Positions 50,938 to 60,442 of a stretch of DNA of 64,000 bases are shown here, piece after piece (the first letter of the stretch is position 1; the number at the start of each line of letters is the position of its first letter). The translations under genes and the position numbers were made by a program. The notes beneath the pieces are model-generated. The model searched no databases. It was given only the letters and a program-made list of their open reading frames with translations, and was not told the DNA's origin. The stretch covers positions 54,437 to 118,436 of the forward strand of contig NZ_JACWMW010000007.1 of the NCBI RefSeq assembly GCF_014773275.1. The letters are read 5' to 3'. The stretch is from Mucilaginibacter rigui (GTDB taxonomy: Bacteria; Bacteroidota; Bacteroidia; Sphingobacteriales; Sphingobacteriaceae).

Positions 50938-52650
50938 ATGAGTTCATCATCAGATACTACAAACACTGTAGAGATAAATAAGTACAGTAAAACCTTTACA
51001 CAGGATGAAACCCAGCCTGCGGCCAAGGCCATGCTTTACGGTATAGGCCTTACCGACGATGATATGCAAAAAGCGCAGGTAGGCGTTGCCAGCATGGGCT
51101 ATGATGGCAACACCTGCAACATGCACTTGAATGATCTGGCAAAGCTGGTTAAACAGGGTATCTGGGATGAAGATATGGTGGGCCTGATATTCCATACCAT
51201 AGGCGTAAGTGATGGTATGAGCAACGGTACCGAAGGTATGCGCTACTCGTTAATGAGCCGCGATATTATTGCCGATTCGATTGAAGCGGTAACGGGTGCA
51301 CAGTATTATGATGGTTTAATAACCCTGCCGGGCTGTGATAAAAACATGCCGGGTTCTATAATGGCAATGGGGCGTTTAAACCGCCCGTCTATAATGGTAT
51401 ATGGTGGTACTATAAAACCCGGCCACTGGAAAGGCGAAGACCTTAACATTGTATCGGCCTTTGAAGCATTGGGCAAAAAGATAGCAGGGCAAATAACCCC
51501 CGAAGATTTTGCAGGTGTTATAAAAAACGCATGCCCAAGCGCAGGCGCCTGCGGTGGCATCTATACGGCTAATACTATGGCTGCCGCAATTGAGGCATTG
51601 GGCATGAGCTTGCCATACTCTTCATCAAACCCTGCTTTAAGCGACGAAAAAAAAGCGGAGTGTTTGGCCGCGGGTAAAGCAATAAAGATCTTATTAGAGA
51701 AAGACATAAAACCATCAGATATCATGACCCGCGCAGCTTTCGAGAACGCGATAGTGGTGATAATGGTACTTGGCGGTTCAACAAACGCAGTATTGCACTT
51801 AATAGCAATGGCTAAAAGCGTTGGTGTAAAAGTAACCCAGGACGATTTCCAAACCGTAAGTAACCGCATCCCGGTACTGGCCGATATGAAGCCAAGCGGC
51901 AAATACATGATGGAAGACCTGCACAACATTGGCGGTGTACCCGCAGTAATGAAATACTGCCTTGCGCAAGGCTGGCTTGATGGTAGCTGCTTAACCGTTA
52001 CAGGCAAAACCATTGCCGAAAATTTAGCGGATGTGCCTGAACTTGATTTTGAAAGTCAGAAAATTATATTCCCGGCCGAAAACCCTATTAAGGCAACCGG
52101 TCACTTACAAATATTATATGGCAACCTTGCCGAAGGTGGCAGCGTGGCCAAGATAACCGGTAAGGAAGGTACCAGCTTTGAAGGCCCTGCCCGCGTGTTT
52201 GATGGCGAGTTTGAACTGATCCACGGTATTCAAAGTGGCCTGGTAAAAAAAGGCGACGTGGTGGTTATCCGCAACGTTGGCCCTAAAGGCGCACCGGGTA
52301 TGCCCGAAATGCTGAAACCAACCTCTGCTATATTTGGTGCAGGCCTGGGTAGTTCGGTAGCGTTAATTACTGATGGCCGCTTTAGTGGCGGTACACACGG
52401 CTTCGTCGTCGGCCACATCACGCCGGAAGCTTATGATGGCGGAGGTATTGCCTTTGTGAAAGATGAAGACCGCATATTTATTGATGCCATAAACCGCACC
52501 ATTAATGTAATGATAAGCGATGAAGAATTTGCTGCACGCAAAGCCGCATGGAAACAGCCGGCACTAAAAGTAAGCAAAGGGCTTTTATACAGGTATGCAA
52601 AAACCGTAAGCAATGCTGCCGAAGGTTGCGTAACAGATGAAATGCCTTAA
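50938..52650 (+). CDS. ilvD: Dihydroxy-acid dehydratase
   Basis: IlvD dehydrates dihydroxy acids to the oxo acids that give valine, leucine and isoleucine. It is 570 residues and carries an iron-sulfur cluster. The Cys motifs are LPGCDKNMPGS and NACPSAGACGGIYTANTM, and the first Cys lies in DGNTCNMHL. The C-terminal GRFSGGTHGFVVGH is conserved. It is the first gene of the ilv/leu operon. Confidence 0.97.
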   Translation: MSSSSDTTNTVEINKYSKTFTQDETQPAAKAMLYGIGLTDDDMQKAQVGVASMGYDGNTCNMHLNDLAKLVKQGIWDEDMVGLIFHTIGVSDGMSNGTEGMRYSLMSRDIIADSIEAVTGAQYYDGLITLPGCDKNMPGSIMAMGRLNRPSIMVYGGTIKPGHWKGEDLNIVSAFEALGKKIAGQITPEDFAGVIKNACPSAGACGGIYTANTMAAAIEALGMSLPYSSSNPALSDEKKAECLAAGKAIKILLEKDIKPSDIMTRAAFENAIVVIMVLGGSTNAVLHLIAMAKSVGVKVTQDDFQTVSNRIPVLADMKPSGKYMMEDLHNIGGVPAVMKYCLAQGWLDGSCLTVTGKTIAENLADVPELDFESQKIIFPAENPIKATGHLQILYGNLAEGGSVAKITGKEGTSFEGPARVFDGEFELIHGIQSGLVKKGDVVVIRNVGPKGAPGMPEMLKPTSAIFGAGLGSSVALITDGRFSGGTHGFVVGHITPEAYDGGGIAFVKDEDRIFIDAINRTINVMISDEEFAARKAAWKQPALKVSKGLLYRYAKTVSNAAEGCVTDEMP

Positions 52651-52697
52651 TCAGAAAACGGATTTTAGAGAATTAAAAAATTGACAGAATAGAACAA

Positions 52698-52729
52698 ATC
52701 GGTGTAATCATTTACATCGGTGTAATCAT
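52698..52729. repeat. Duplicated 18-bp word before ilvB
   Basis: atcggtgtaatcat occurs at 52698 and again at 52716 (period 18). The same phrase, varied, occurs before ilvC (55182) and after murD (12420). Confidence 0.65.
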
Positions 52730-52736
52730 ATAATAA

Positions 52737-54491
52737 ATGGAAGCACAAACAATCACACAGGAAGTAAGTGAAAAAGCAGCAGCGCCTGCAAAATCACCAA
52801 CAACAGAAGTTTCAGGATCGGAAGCATTATTAGAAGCCCTGATTGTGGAAGGTGTGGAAACCATTTTTGGTTACCCCGGCGGTGCTATTATGCCCATTTA
52901 TGATGCCTTGTACGATTATAGTGAAAAACTGAACCATATCCTTGTTCGCCATGAGCAGGGCGGCATCCATGCCGGCCAGGGTTATGCGCGTACATCAGGC
53001 AAAGTTGGTGTTGTATTCGCCACCAGCGGCCCCGGCGCAACCAATTTGGTTACAGGCTTGGCCGATGCACAGATAGACAGCACACCGTTGGTTTGTATCA
53101 CAGGGCAGGTTTTTGCGCACCTTTTGGGTACCGATGCCTTCCAGGAAACAGACGTGATCAACATCACCACCCCGGTTACCAAATGGAACTACCAGGTAAC
53201 AGATGCAACCGAGATCCCCGAGGTTATTGCCAAGGCATTTTATATTGCCAAAAGCGGCAGGCCCGGCCCGGTATTGATAGATATTACCAAGAATGCACAG
53301 ATCCAGAAATTTGATTATGCGGGTTATACCAAATGCGATCATATCCGCAGCTACAGGCCAAAACCAATCGTTCGCCCGCAGTATATACAGGAGGCTGCCG
53401 AACTGATCAATTCCGCCAAAAAACCATTTATTATATGGGGTCAAGGTGTAATATTGGGCAGCGCCGAGCAAGAGTTTAAAGCCTTTGTTGAAAAGAGCGG
53501 TATCCCGTCAGCATGGACGGTTTTGGGTGCAGGCGCTATCCCAACAAATCATCCGCTTAATGTAGGGATGCTGGGTATGCACGGCAACTACGGGCCAAAC
53601 GTTTTAACAAACGAGTGCGATGTATTGATAGCCATAGGCATGCGCTTTGACGACCGCGTAACCGGTCGCCTGGATAAATACGCAAAACAGGCAAAAGTAA
53701 TCCATTTGGATATTGACCCTGCCGAGATCGACAAGAACGTAAAATCAACCGTTCCTGTTTGGGGCGATTGTAAAGAAACACTGCCAATGCTTACTGCTTT
53801 GGTGGATAAAAAGGAGCACACCGAATGGCATGACAAGTTTAAAGACTATACCCGCCAGGAAGTTGAACAGGTTATCCATAGAGAACTTAACCCCACCACG
53901 GACGAAATGACCATGGGTGAGGTGATTAAACAATTGAACGAAATTACCAAAGGCGAAGCTATTATTGTGACCGACGTTGGCCAGCACCAGATGGTGGCCT
54001 GCCGTTACGCACAGTTCAATAACACCCGCAGTAACGTTACCAGCGGTGGTTTAGGCACCATGGGCTTTGCACTGCCCGCAGCCATCGGCGCTAAGTTTGG
54101 CGCGCAAAACCGTACAGTGGTTGCCATTATTGGCGATGGCGGCTTCCAGATGACCTGCCAGGAACTGGGCACTATTATGCAAAGCGGCATCGATGTAAAG
54201 ATCATTATCCTCAACAATCGTTTCCTGGGCATGGTTCGCCAGTGGCAGGAACTGTTCAATTCGCGCCGCTACTCGTTCGTGGATATCGAGAGCCCCGATT
54301 TTGTAGCGCTGGCAGCGGCATACCGTATACCCGGCAAGGTGATAGACGACCGCAAGGACCTGCCATCGGCACTGCACGAAATGCTGAACAATAAAGGCTC
54401 TTTCCTTTTAGAAGTGATGGTTACCAAAGAGAACAACGTATTCCCGATGGTACCGCAAGGTTGCAGCGTTAGCGAGATCAGGCTTAAGTAA
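52737..54491 (+). CDS. ilvB: Acetolactate synthase, large subunit
   Basis: This is the ThDP- and FAD-dependent catalytic subunit that condenses pyruvate to acetolactate or acetohydroxybutyrate. It is 584 residues. HEQGGIHAGQGYAR holds the ThDP-activating Glu, and GDGGFQMTCQELGTI is the metal/ThDP motif (G-D-G...N: GDGG to LNN). The first 25 or so residues (KAAAPAKSPTTEV) are a low-complexity extension. It is followed 23 bp later by its regulatory subunit. Confidence 0.96.
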   Translation: MEAQTITQEVSEKAAAPAKSPTTEVSGSEALLEALIVEGVETIFGYPGGAIMPIYDALYDYSEKLNHILVRHEQGGIHAGQGYARTSGKVGVVFATSGPGATNLVTGLADAQIDSTPLVCITGQVFAHLLGTDAFQETDVINITTPVTKWNYQVTDATEIPEVIAKAFYIAKSGRPGPVLIDITKNAQIQKFDYAGYTKCDHIRSYRPKPIVRPQYIQEAAELINSAKKPFIIWGQGVILGSAEQEFKAFVEKSGIPSAWTVLGAGAIPTNHPLNVGMLGMHGNYGPNVLTNECDVLIAIGMRFDDRVTGRLDKYAKQAKVIHLDIDPAEIDKNVKSTVPVWGDCKETLPMLTALVDKKEHTEWHDKFKDYTRQEVEQVIHRELNPTTDEMTMGEVIKQLNEITKGEAIIVTDVGQHQMVACRYAQFNNTRSNVTSGGLGTMGFALPAAIGAKFGAQNRTVVAIIGDGGFQMTCQELGTIMQSGIDVKIIILNNRFLGMVRQWQELFNSRRYSFVDIESPDFVALAAAYRIPGKVIDDRKDLPSALHEMLNNKGSFLLEVMVTKENNVFPMVPQGCSVSEIRLK

Positions 54492-54514
54492 TACCCCCAA
54501 ACAAGAAACACAAC

Positions 54515-55120
54515 ATGGAAACTCAAGATAACGACAAGCAGGAATTTAACATAACGGTTTACACCGAGAACCAGATAGGTTTGCTGAACCGTATTGCTAT
54601 TATATTCACCCGCCGTAAAATAAATATTGATAGCCTTAACACCTCTCCGTCTGAGATAGAGAGCATTCACCGCTTCAACATCGTGATAACCGAATCTGAA
54701 GAAGTAGTGCGAAAGCTAACGCGCCAGATAGAGAAACAGGTAGAAGTACTAAAAGTATATTACCATACCAATGCCGATGTTATCTGGCAGGAACTGGCCC
54801 TATACAAAGTATCGACAGATGTTATTGCCGAAAAGGTAAGCGTAGAGCGTTTGCTGCGCGAGAATGGCGCACGCGTAGTGGTTTTGCGTAAGGACTACAC
54901 TGTGTTTGAAACAACCGGCCACCGCGAGGAAACCGATAACCTGATCAGCATTTTACAACCTTACGGCCTGATAGAGTTTGTACGCAGCGCCCGTGTGGCC
55001 ATCATTAAAGATAGCGAAGGCTTTAACAGCAAACTACGCGAGTTTGAAAGGCTTGAACCGGGCGAAGATGTTATTGAAAACGAATATCTGAACAAAGGGC
55101 AAAAGGTGTTTACGATGTAG
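54515..55120 (+). CDS. ilvN: Acetolactate synthase, small regulatory subunit
   Basis: This subunit stabilises and controls IlvB, giving valine feedback in many bacteria. It is 201 residues with an N-terminal ACT domain (FNITVYTENQIGLLNRIAII, about 11-30) and a C-terminal ALS_ss domain (about 85-165). The ACT loop N-Q-I-G-L-L-N-R matches regulated subunits. It is translated just after ilvB. Confidence 0.95.
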   Translation: METQDNDKQEFNITVYTENQIGLLNRIAIIFTRRKINIDSLNTSPSEIESIHRFNIVITESEEVVRKLTRQIEKQVEVLKVYYHTNADVIWQELALYKVSTDVIAEKVSVERLLRENGARVVVLRKDYTVFETTGHREETDNLISILQPYGLIEFVRSARVAIIKDSEGFNSKLREFERLEPGEDVIENEYLNKGQKVFTM

Positions 55121-55126
55121 CCACCG

Positions 55127-55140
55127 CCCCCTGAAGGGGG
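55127..55140. repeat. Palindrome ccccctgaaggggg (family R4)
   Basis: A 5-bp GC stem around tgaa sits directly behind the ilvN stop. The same core lies inside murD at 13791-13803. It lacks a T-run, so it is not a standard terminator. Confidence 0.6.
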
Positions 55141-55181
55141 AGTAGAATAAAGTAAAATCTTAATTAAAATATAAAAGCAAA

Positions 55182-55213
55182 ATCGGCGAGATCATCTAAA
55201 TCGGTGAGATCCC
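55182..55213. repeat. Duplicated 18-bp word before ilvC
   Basis: atcggcgagatcat at 55182 is followed by atcggtgagatccc at 55200 (period 18). It belongs to the same phrase family as 52698-52729 and 12420-12451. Confidence 0.6.
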
Positions 55214-55234
55214 AAAAAACAAAAAACCAAAACA

Positions 55235-56293
55235 ATGGCAAAACTAAATTTCGGCGGTAGTGAAGAAAATGTAGTAACCCGCGAAGAGTTCCCTTTATCA
55301 AAAGCTCAGGACGTATTAAAAAACGAAACAGTAGCAGTAATTGGCTATGGTGTACAAGGCCCGGGCCAGGCGCTCAATCAAAAAGACAATGGCATTAACG
55401 TTATTGTTGGCCAGCGTAAAAATTCAAAATCATGGGATAAAGCCGTAAGCGATGGCTTTGTGCCGGGCGAAACCCTTTTTGAAATTGAAGAAGCCCTTGA
55501 AAAAGGAACTATTATTTGCTATTTATTAAGCGATGCTGCACAAATTGCGTTATGGCCAACTGTTAAAAAACATTTAACCCCGGGTAAAGCATTATACTTT
55601 TCTCACGGTTTTGGTATCACCTTTAAAGAGCAAACCGGCATCGTCCCTCCTGCTGATGTGGATGTATTTTTGGTTGCCCCTAAAGGTTCAGGTACATCAT
55701 TACGCCGTATGTTTTTGCAGGGCCGTGGCTTAAACTCAAGCTATGCTATTTTTCAGGATGCAACCGGTAAAGCCCAGGAGCGCGTTATCGCATTAGGTAT
55801 TGCCGTTGGTAGCGGTTACCTGTTCGAAACAGATTTCAAAAAAGAAGTTTATAGCGACTTAACCGGCGAGCGTGGTACGCTGATGGGTTGTATCCAGGGT
55901 GTATTTGCTGCACAGTACGATGTATTACGTGCTAACGGCCACTCACCATCTGAGGCTTTCAACGAAACCGTTGAAGAACTTACCCAATCGTTAATGCCAC
56001 TGGTTGCAGAAAACGGTATGGACTGGATGTACGCTAATTGCTCAACCACCGCGCAACGCGGCGCGCTTGACTGGTGGAAGAAATTCCGTGACGCCACTAA
56101 ACCGGTATTCGAAGACCTGTACAAAAGCGTTGCAACCGGTGTTGAATCACAAAAATCAATCGATAGCAACAGCAAAACTGATTACCGCGAAAAATTAGAT
56201 GCGGAATTGAAAGAATTACGCGACAGCGAAATGTGGCAGGCAGGCAAAACTGTACGCAGTTTACGCCCCGAAAACCAGGCTGTAGAAGCATAA
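55235..56293 (+). CDS. ilvC: Ketol-acid reductoisomerase
   Basis: IlvC rearranges and reduces acetolactate with NADPH. It is 352 residues with Rossmann loop VIGYGVQGPGQAL (about 35-47) and cofactor-choosing residues in VGQRKNSKSWDK. The C-terminal knotted domain contains DLTGERGTLMGCIQG and the acidic metal ligands. It is of the class I type with a Bacteroidota-like GPG rather than GSQ turn. Confidence 0.95.
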   Translation: MAKLNFGGSEENVVTREEFPLSKAQDVLKNETVAVIGYGVQGPGQALNQKDNGINVIVGQRKNSKSWDKAVSDGFVPGETLFEIEEALEKGTIICYLLSDAAQIALWPTVKKHLTPGKALYFSHGFGITFKEQTGIVPPADVDVFLVAPKGSGTSLRRMFLQGRGLNSSYAIFQDATGKAQERVIALGIAVGSGYLFETDFKKEVYSDLTGERGTLMGCIQGVFAAQYDVLRANGHSPSEAFNETVEELTQSLMPLVAENGMDWMYANCSTTAQRGALDWWKKFRDATKPVFEDLYKSVATGVESQKSIDSNSKTDYREKLDAELKELRDSEMWQAGKTVRSLRPENQAVEA

Positions 56294-56299
56294 TAACAA

Positions 56300-56372
56300 G
56301 TCTTGAGTCGTAAGTCGTTAGTAGAAAGTCTGCTGGCGACTTATGACTTAAAACTTTAGACTAAAGACTTAA
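56300..56372. repeat. Mirrored words in the ilvC-leuC spacer
   Basis: The strand reads agtcttgagtcgtaagtcgt, then after a gap gacttatgacttaaaacttt and agactaaagactta. Words agtc/gact and taagtc/gactta are mirrored across the spacer, so the RNA can fold. The repeat stops 5 bp before leuC. Confidence 0.55.
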
Positions 56373-56376
56373 AAAA

Positions 56377-57807
56377 ATGGGACAAACATTATTCGACAAG
56401 ATTTGGGATGCACACGTCGTCAGTAGCAACGAGGGCTTTCCTGATATTTTATACATCGATACACATTTCATTCACGAAGTAACCAGTCCGCAGGCATTTG
56501 ATGGCTTGCGCGCCAGAGGGTTACCGGTTTTCAGGCCAAAACAAACCGTTGCCACGGCCGACCATAACGTCCCCACCTGGGACCAGCACCTCCCCATTAA
56601 AGAAGAACTTTCCCGATACCAGGTTGATATGCTCACCAAAAACTGCGCGGAGTTCGGCATCGAGCTTTACGGTTTAGGGCATCCATTCCAGGGTATCGTC
56701 CACGTTATAGGCCCCGAGCTGGGCATCACCCGTCCGGGTGGCACTTATGTTTGCGGCGACAGTCATACTTCAACACACGGCGCCTTTGGTGCCATAGCGT
56801 TTGGTATAGGCACCTCGCAGGTTGAGCAGGTAATGGCTACCCAGTGTTTACTGCAATCGCGCCCCAAAAGGATGAAGATCGAGGTGAACGGCAAACTGCA
56901 AAAAGGCGTTGGCGCCAAGGATATCATCCTGTACATCATCTCGCAGATCTCTGCCGCAGGCGGAACAGGTTATGCTGTAGAATACGCCGGCGATACCATC
57001 CGTGCGTTAAGCATGGAAGGCCGCATGACCATCTGTAACATGAGCATCGAGATGGGTGCCCGTTGTGGATTGATAGCGCCCGACGAAACCACTATCAACT
57101 ACGTAAAAGGCCGCGAATTTGCCCCTAAAGGCGAAGAGTGGGACAAGGCAGTAGCTTACTGGCAAACTTTGTACTCTGATGAGGATGCGGAGTTTGACAG
57201 CGTACTAAGCTTTAAAGCCGAAGATATTGAGCCGATGATAACCTACGGAACAAACCCGGGTATGGGCATTGGCGTTACGCAGCATGTTCCTGAAACCGCC
57301 TCGTTTGAGCAGAAGGAACAAGGCTCGTACAAAAAAGCCCTTGATTATATGGGCCTGCATGATGACCAGCAATTATTAGGCAAACCTATCGATTACGTTT
57401 TCATCGGCAGCTGTACCAACAGCCGTATTGAAGACCTGCGTGAGGTTGCCCAGTTTGTAAAAGGCAAGCACAAGGCCGATAATGTTACCGTTTGGGTGGT
57501 TCCCGGCTCAAAACAAGTGCAGGAACAAGCCATCCGCGAAGGCCTGGACAAGATCTTTGACGCCGCAGGTTTCCCGCTACGCGAACCGGGTTGCAGCGCA
57601 TGCCTTGGTATGAATGAAGATAAGATCCCGGCAGGTAAATACTGTGTTTCCACCTCAAACAGAAACTTTGAAGGCAGGCAGGGGCCAAACTCCCGTACTT
57701 TCCTGGCAAGCCCGTTAACCGCGGCAGCAAGTGCTATTACAGGAGTTGTGACCGATATAAGAGAATTTCTGAAGGAAGAGAACACCATGTCATTGCGGGG
57801 AACGTAG
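56377..57807 (+). CDS. leuC: 3-isopropylmalate dehydratase, large subunit
   Basis: LeuC with LeuD isomerises 2- to 3-isopropylmalate through a [4Fe-4S] cluster. It is 476 residues. The cluster Cys residues lie in FIGSCTNSR and GCSACLGMN, and CGDSHTSTHGAFG is conserved. The last residues MSLRGT and the TAG stop (57805-57807) are encoded by an R3 palindromic repeat; the native end was probably close to REFLKEEN. The catalytic part is intact. Confidence 0.96.
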   Translation: MGQTLFDKIWDAHVVSSNEGFPDILYIDTHFIHEVTSPQAFDGLRARGLPVFRPKQTVATADHNVPTWDQHLPIKEELSRYQVDMLTKNCAEFGIELYGLGHPFQGIVHVIGPELGITRPGGTYVCGDSHTSTHGAFGAIAFGIGTSQVEQVMATQCLLQSRPKRMKIEVNGKLQKGVGAKDIILYIISQISAAGGTGYAVEYAGDTIRALSMEGRMTICNMSIEMGARCGLIAPDETTINYVKGREFAPKGEEWDKAVAYWQTLYSDEDAEFDSVLSFKAEDIEPMITYGTNPGMGIGVTQHVPETASFEQKEQGSYKKALDYMGLHDDQQLLGKPIDYVFIGSCTNSRIEDLREVAQFVKGKHKADNVTVWVVPGSKQVQEQAIREGLDKIFDAAGFPLREPGCSACLGMNEDKIPAGKYCVSTSNRNFEGRQGPNSRTFLASPLTAAASAITGVVTDIREFLKEENTMSLRGT

Positions 57808-57872
57808 TGACGTGGCAAACTCAGCAAATCCGATTGTCCTTTGAGATTGCCGCGCTATCGCTCGCAATGACA
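57787..57872. repeat. REP-like palindrome, family R3, overlapping the leuC 3' end
   Basis: The left arm atgtcattgcggggaacgta continues into gtgacgtggcaa (57787-57818) and mirrors the right arm tgagattgccgcgctatcgc continuing into tcgcaatgacat (57842-57872). The leuC stop lies within the left arm. Related copies occur at 27461 (half) and 63817. Confidence 0.82.
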
Positions 57873-57886
57873 TAAAAGAAAATAAT

Positions 57887-58477
57887 ATGAGTACTAAAAT
57901 ATTTAAACATATACAAACCAGCGTGGTGCCTTTGCCTATCGAAAACATCGATACGGACCAGATCATCCCTGCTCGTTTTTTAAAGGCCACTACCCGCGAT
58001 GGTTTTGGCAATAACCTGTTTCGCGACTGGCGTTTTGATAACGACGGCAACCCAAAGCAAGACTTTGTACTCAACAACCCTACCTATAGCGGTAAAATAC
58101 TGGTTGCAGGCAAAAATTTTGGTTGCGGTAGCAGCCGTGAACATGCCGCCTGGGCCATTGCCGATTATGGTTTTGATGCCGTAGTAAGTAGTTTCTTTGC
58201 TGATATTTTTAAAGGGAATGCGCTTAACAACGGGTTATTGCCTGTACAGGTAAGCGACGATTTCCTGAAGAAATTATTTGAGGTAATTGATGCCGACCCG
58301 CATGCTGAGGTAGAGATTGACCTGGTTGACCAGTTCATTAAAATTGTAAAAACCGGCGAACAGGAAAGCTTTGAGGTTAACCCCTACAAAAAAGCCTGCA
58401 TGACCAACGGCTACGATGATATCGACTACATCCTGAGCAAAAAGGAACTGGTTGAAGAATTTGAGGGTGCAAGATAA
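57887..58477 (+). CDS. leuD: 3-isopropylmalate dehydratase, small subunit
   Basis: LeuD is the swivelling substrate-binding subunit of isopropylmalate isomerase. It is 196 residues with PIENIDTDQIIPARFLK at the start and FGCGSSREHAAWAI, the conserved loop that contacts substrate. It follows leuC after an R3 palindrome spacer. Confidence 0.96.
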   Translation: MSTKIFKHIQTSVVPLPIENIDTDQIIPARFLKATTRDGFGNNLFRDWRFDNDGNPKQDFVLNNPTYSGKILVAGKNFGCGSSREHAAWAIADYGFDAVVSSFFADIFKGNALNNGLLPVQVSDDFLKKLFEVIDADPHAEVEIDLVDQFIKIVKTGEQESFEVNPYKKACMTNGYDDIDYILSKKELVEEFEGAR

Positions 58478-58491
58478 GGTAGAAGCACCAA

Positions 58492-58522
58492 TGAACTAAT
58501 GAACCAGTGAACTAATGAACCA
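58492..58522. repeat. 16-bp tandem repeat containing a start codon
   Basis: tgaactaatgaacca occurs at 58492-58506 and 58508-58522 (period 16). The second copy contains the ATG (58515) of the following methyltransferase gene. Confidence 0.7.
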
Positions 58523-59306
58523 AAAAGAGATAAAACGGGAAGGCAAAGGCACCGCGAAGCTATTTGACGAGCGCAGCCTTGAAGCCGATTACGCCACACT
58601 GCCGCCATTGTTAAAACAAGGCTGGCGCGTGCTGGATATCGGTTGCGGAACCGGGGCTATCTCTAAGGGCATTGCTCAAAAAGTTGGCCCTACAGGCCAT
58701 GTAACCGGGATAGATAACACAGCATACTTTATAGAAAGTGGTAAAGAAACTTATGCTGATGTAACCAACCTGGAGCTATTAAATGCCGACCTGTTCACTT
58801 ACGAGCCAAAAGAAAAATTCGACCTGATAGTAGCCGCAAGGGTACTGCAATGGCTGAACAACCCACAGGAAGCTGTGGTAAAATTAAAGAGCATGCTAAA
58901 GCCGGGCGGCATATTATCCGTGCTGGATTATAACCACGAGGCTTTGGTATGGCAGCCCGAACCGCCGGCAAGTATGCGCCAGTTTTACGCCACCTTTTTA
59001 AGATGGCGCGGTGATGCAGGTATGAACAACCACATTGCCGAAGACCTGCCCGGTTATTTTACCGAAGCAGGCTTAAGCCAGGTTGAGGTTTTAGATGCGA
59101 ACGAATACTATAAGAAAGGCGAACCAAATTTTCTGTCGAAGATAGGGATCTGGTCGTCGGTAGCTAAATCAACCCAGATGGTTGAGGAAGGTTACATAAC
59201 AGATGATGACCGCTTAAAGGCCATCGACGATTATAACAAGTGGATTGAAAGCGACGCGCAACTGATGGTGATGAAACTAAAAGAAGTACGCGGGACTAAC
59301 GTATAA
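58515..59306 (+). CDS. Class I SAM-dependent methyltransferase in the leu operon
   Basis: It is 263 residues. Motif I VLDIGCGTGAISKGIA (about 39-54) is followed by GIDNTAYFIESG, an acidic motif II, and the post-motif MLKPGGILSVLDY. It ends in a region without a recognised domain. The substrate is unknown. It sits between leuD and leuB with a 6-bp gap to leuB, so it is part of the transcript. Its ATG lies in a 16-bp tandem repeat, which may have recruited a new start. Confidence 0.88.
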   Translation: MNQKEIKREGKGTAKLFDERSLEADYATLPPLLKQGWRVLDIGCGTGAISKGIAQKVGPTGHVTGIDNTAYFIESGKETYADVTNLELLNADLFTYEPKEKFDLIVAARVLQWLNNPQEAVVKLKSMLKPGGILSVLDYNHEALVWQPEPPASMRQFYATFLRWRGDAGMNNHIAEDLPGYFTEAGLSQVEVLDANEYYKKGEPNFLSKIGIWSSVAKSTQMVEEGYITDDDRLKAIDDYNKWIESDAQLMVMKLKEVRGTNV

Positions 59307-59312
59307 AATACA

Positions 59313-60398
59313 ATGGGAGTTAAAAAACACATATTAGTAATACCCGGTGATGGTATTGGCCCCGAGGTTACCACCTGGGGTAAAGCCGTATTAGAAAAAA
59401 TAGGTGCCGATTTTGGCCACGAATTTATCTTCAATGAAGCCCTGATGGGCCACGCGGGTATTGAAGCTACCGGCAACCCGCTTCCTGATGAAACGCTTGA
59501 AAAGGCAAAGGCAAGCGATGCCATCCTTTTTGGCGCTATCGGTCACATCAAATATGATAATGACCCATCGGCAAAAGTAAGGCCCGAGCAGGGGTTGCTG
59601 AAGATCCGTAAGGAACTTGGCCTGTATGCCAACCTGCGCCCCATCATGCTTTTTGATGAGCTATTGGATGCATCGAGCTTAAAGCCCGAAATACTGAAAG
59701 GAACGGATATCTTGTTCTTCCGCGAACTAACAGGTGACGTTTACTTTGGCGAGAAAAAACGCAGCGAAGACCGCAACACCGCGTCGGATCTGATGATCTA
59801 TCACCGCTACGAGGTAGAGCGCATAGCTACAAAAGCATTTGAAGCCGCCCGTGTACGCGGTAAAAGGTTATGCTCGGTAGATAAGGCCAACGTGCTTGAA
59901 GCGTCACGCCTGTGGCGCGAGGTTGTACAGGAACTGGCCAAACAATACCCCGATGTAGAAACCGAGCACATGTTTATTGATAATGCCGCCATGCAACTTG
60001 TTAAAAACCCTAAAAAGTTTGATGTGGTATTAACAGCCAACCTTTTTGGTGATATCCTTACTGACGAAGCTTCGCAGATAGCGGGCTCGATGGGGATGCT
60101 GGCATCCGCATCAATTGGTGATGGTACAGGCTTCTTTGAGCCTATCCACGGTTCGGCGCATGATATTGCCGGACAGGACAAAGCCAACCCGCTGGCCTCT
60201 ATCCTATCGGTAGCCTTAATGCTGGAAATCAGCTTCGGCCTGAAAGATGAAGCCAAAAAGATAACAGCTGCTATTGACAAAACATTAAAAGACGGTTACC
60301 GCACCGGCGATATCGCTGACGCCAATACCGACAAAACAAAAATATTGGGCACAAAAGCCATGGGGCAAAAAGTACTGGATTTTTTAAGTCAAAATTAA
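59313..60398 (+). CDS. leuB: 3-isopropylmalate dehydrogenase
   Basis: LeuB oxidatively decarboxylates 3-isopropylmalate with NAD. It is 361 residues. It shows ILVIPGDGIGPEV at the start, RPEQGLLKIRKELGLYANLRP with substrate-binding Arg residues, the NLFGDILTDEASQIAGSMGM segment with metal-binding Asp residues, and EPIHGSAHDIAG before the cofactor site. It is flanked by two methyltransferase genes. Confidence 0.96.
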   Translation: MGVKKHILVIPGDGIGPEVTTWGKAVLEKIGADFGHEFIFNEALMGHAGIEATGNPLPDETLEKAKASDAILFGAIGHIKYDNDPSAKVRPEQGLLKIRKELGLYANLRPIMLFDELLDASSLKPEILKGTDILFFRELTGDVYFGEKKRSEDRNTASDLMIYHRYEVERIATKAFEAARVRGKRLCSVDKANVLEASRLWREVVQELAKQYPDVETEHMFIDNAAMQLVKNPKKFDVVLTANLFGDILTDEASQIAGSMGMLASASIGDGTGFFEPIHGSAHDIAGQDKANPLASILSVALMLEISFGLKDEAKKITAAIDKTLKDGYRTGDIADANTDKTKILGTKAMGQKVLDFLSQN

Positions 60399-60406
60399 AA
60401 AATCAA

Positions 60407-60436
60407 AATGACTCAATAACCTAATGACACAATAAC
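60407..60436. repeat. 16-bp imperfect tandem repeat before the second methyltransferase
   Basis: aatgactcaataac (60407-60420) is followed at a 16-bp offset by aatgacacaataac (60423-60436), one mismatch. It fills the 44-bp spacer. Confidence 0.6.
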
Positions 60437-60442
60437 AAAACT

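Noticed and set aside
12420..55213. Possible CRISPR repeats (three sites with a doubled ATCGGTG phrase)
   Set aside because: Each site has only two units without unique spacers, far apart, and no cas gene is present.
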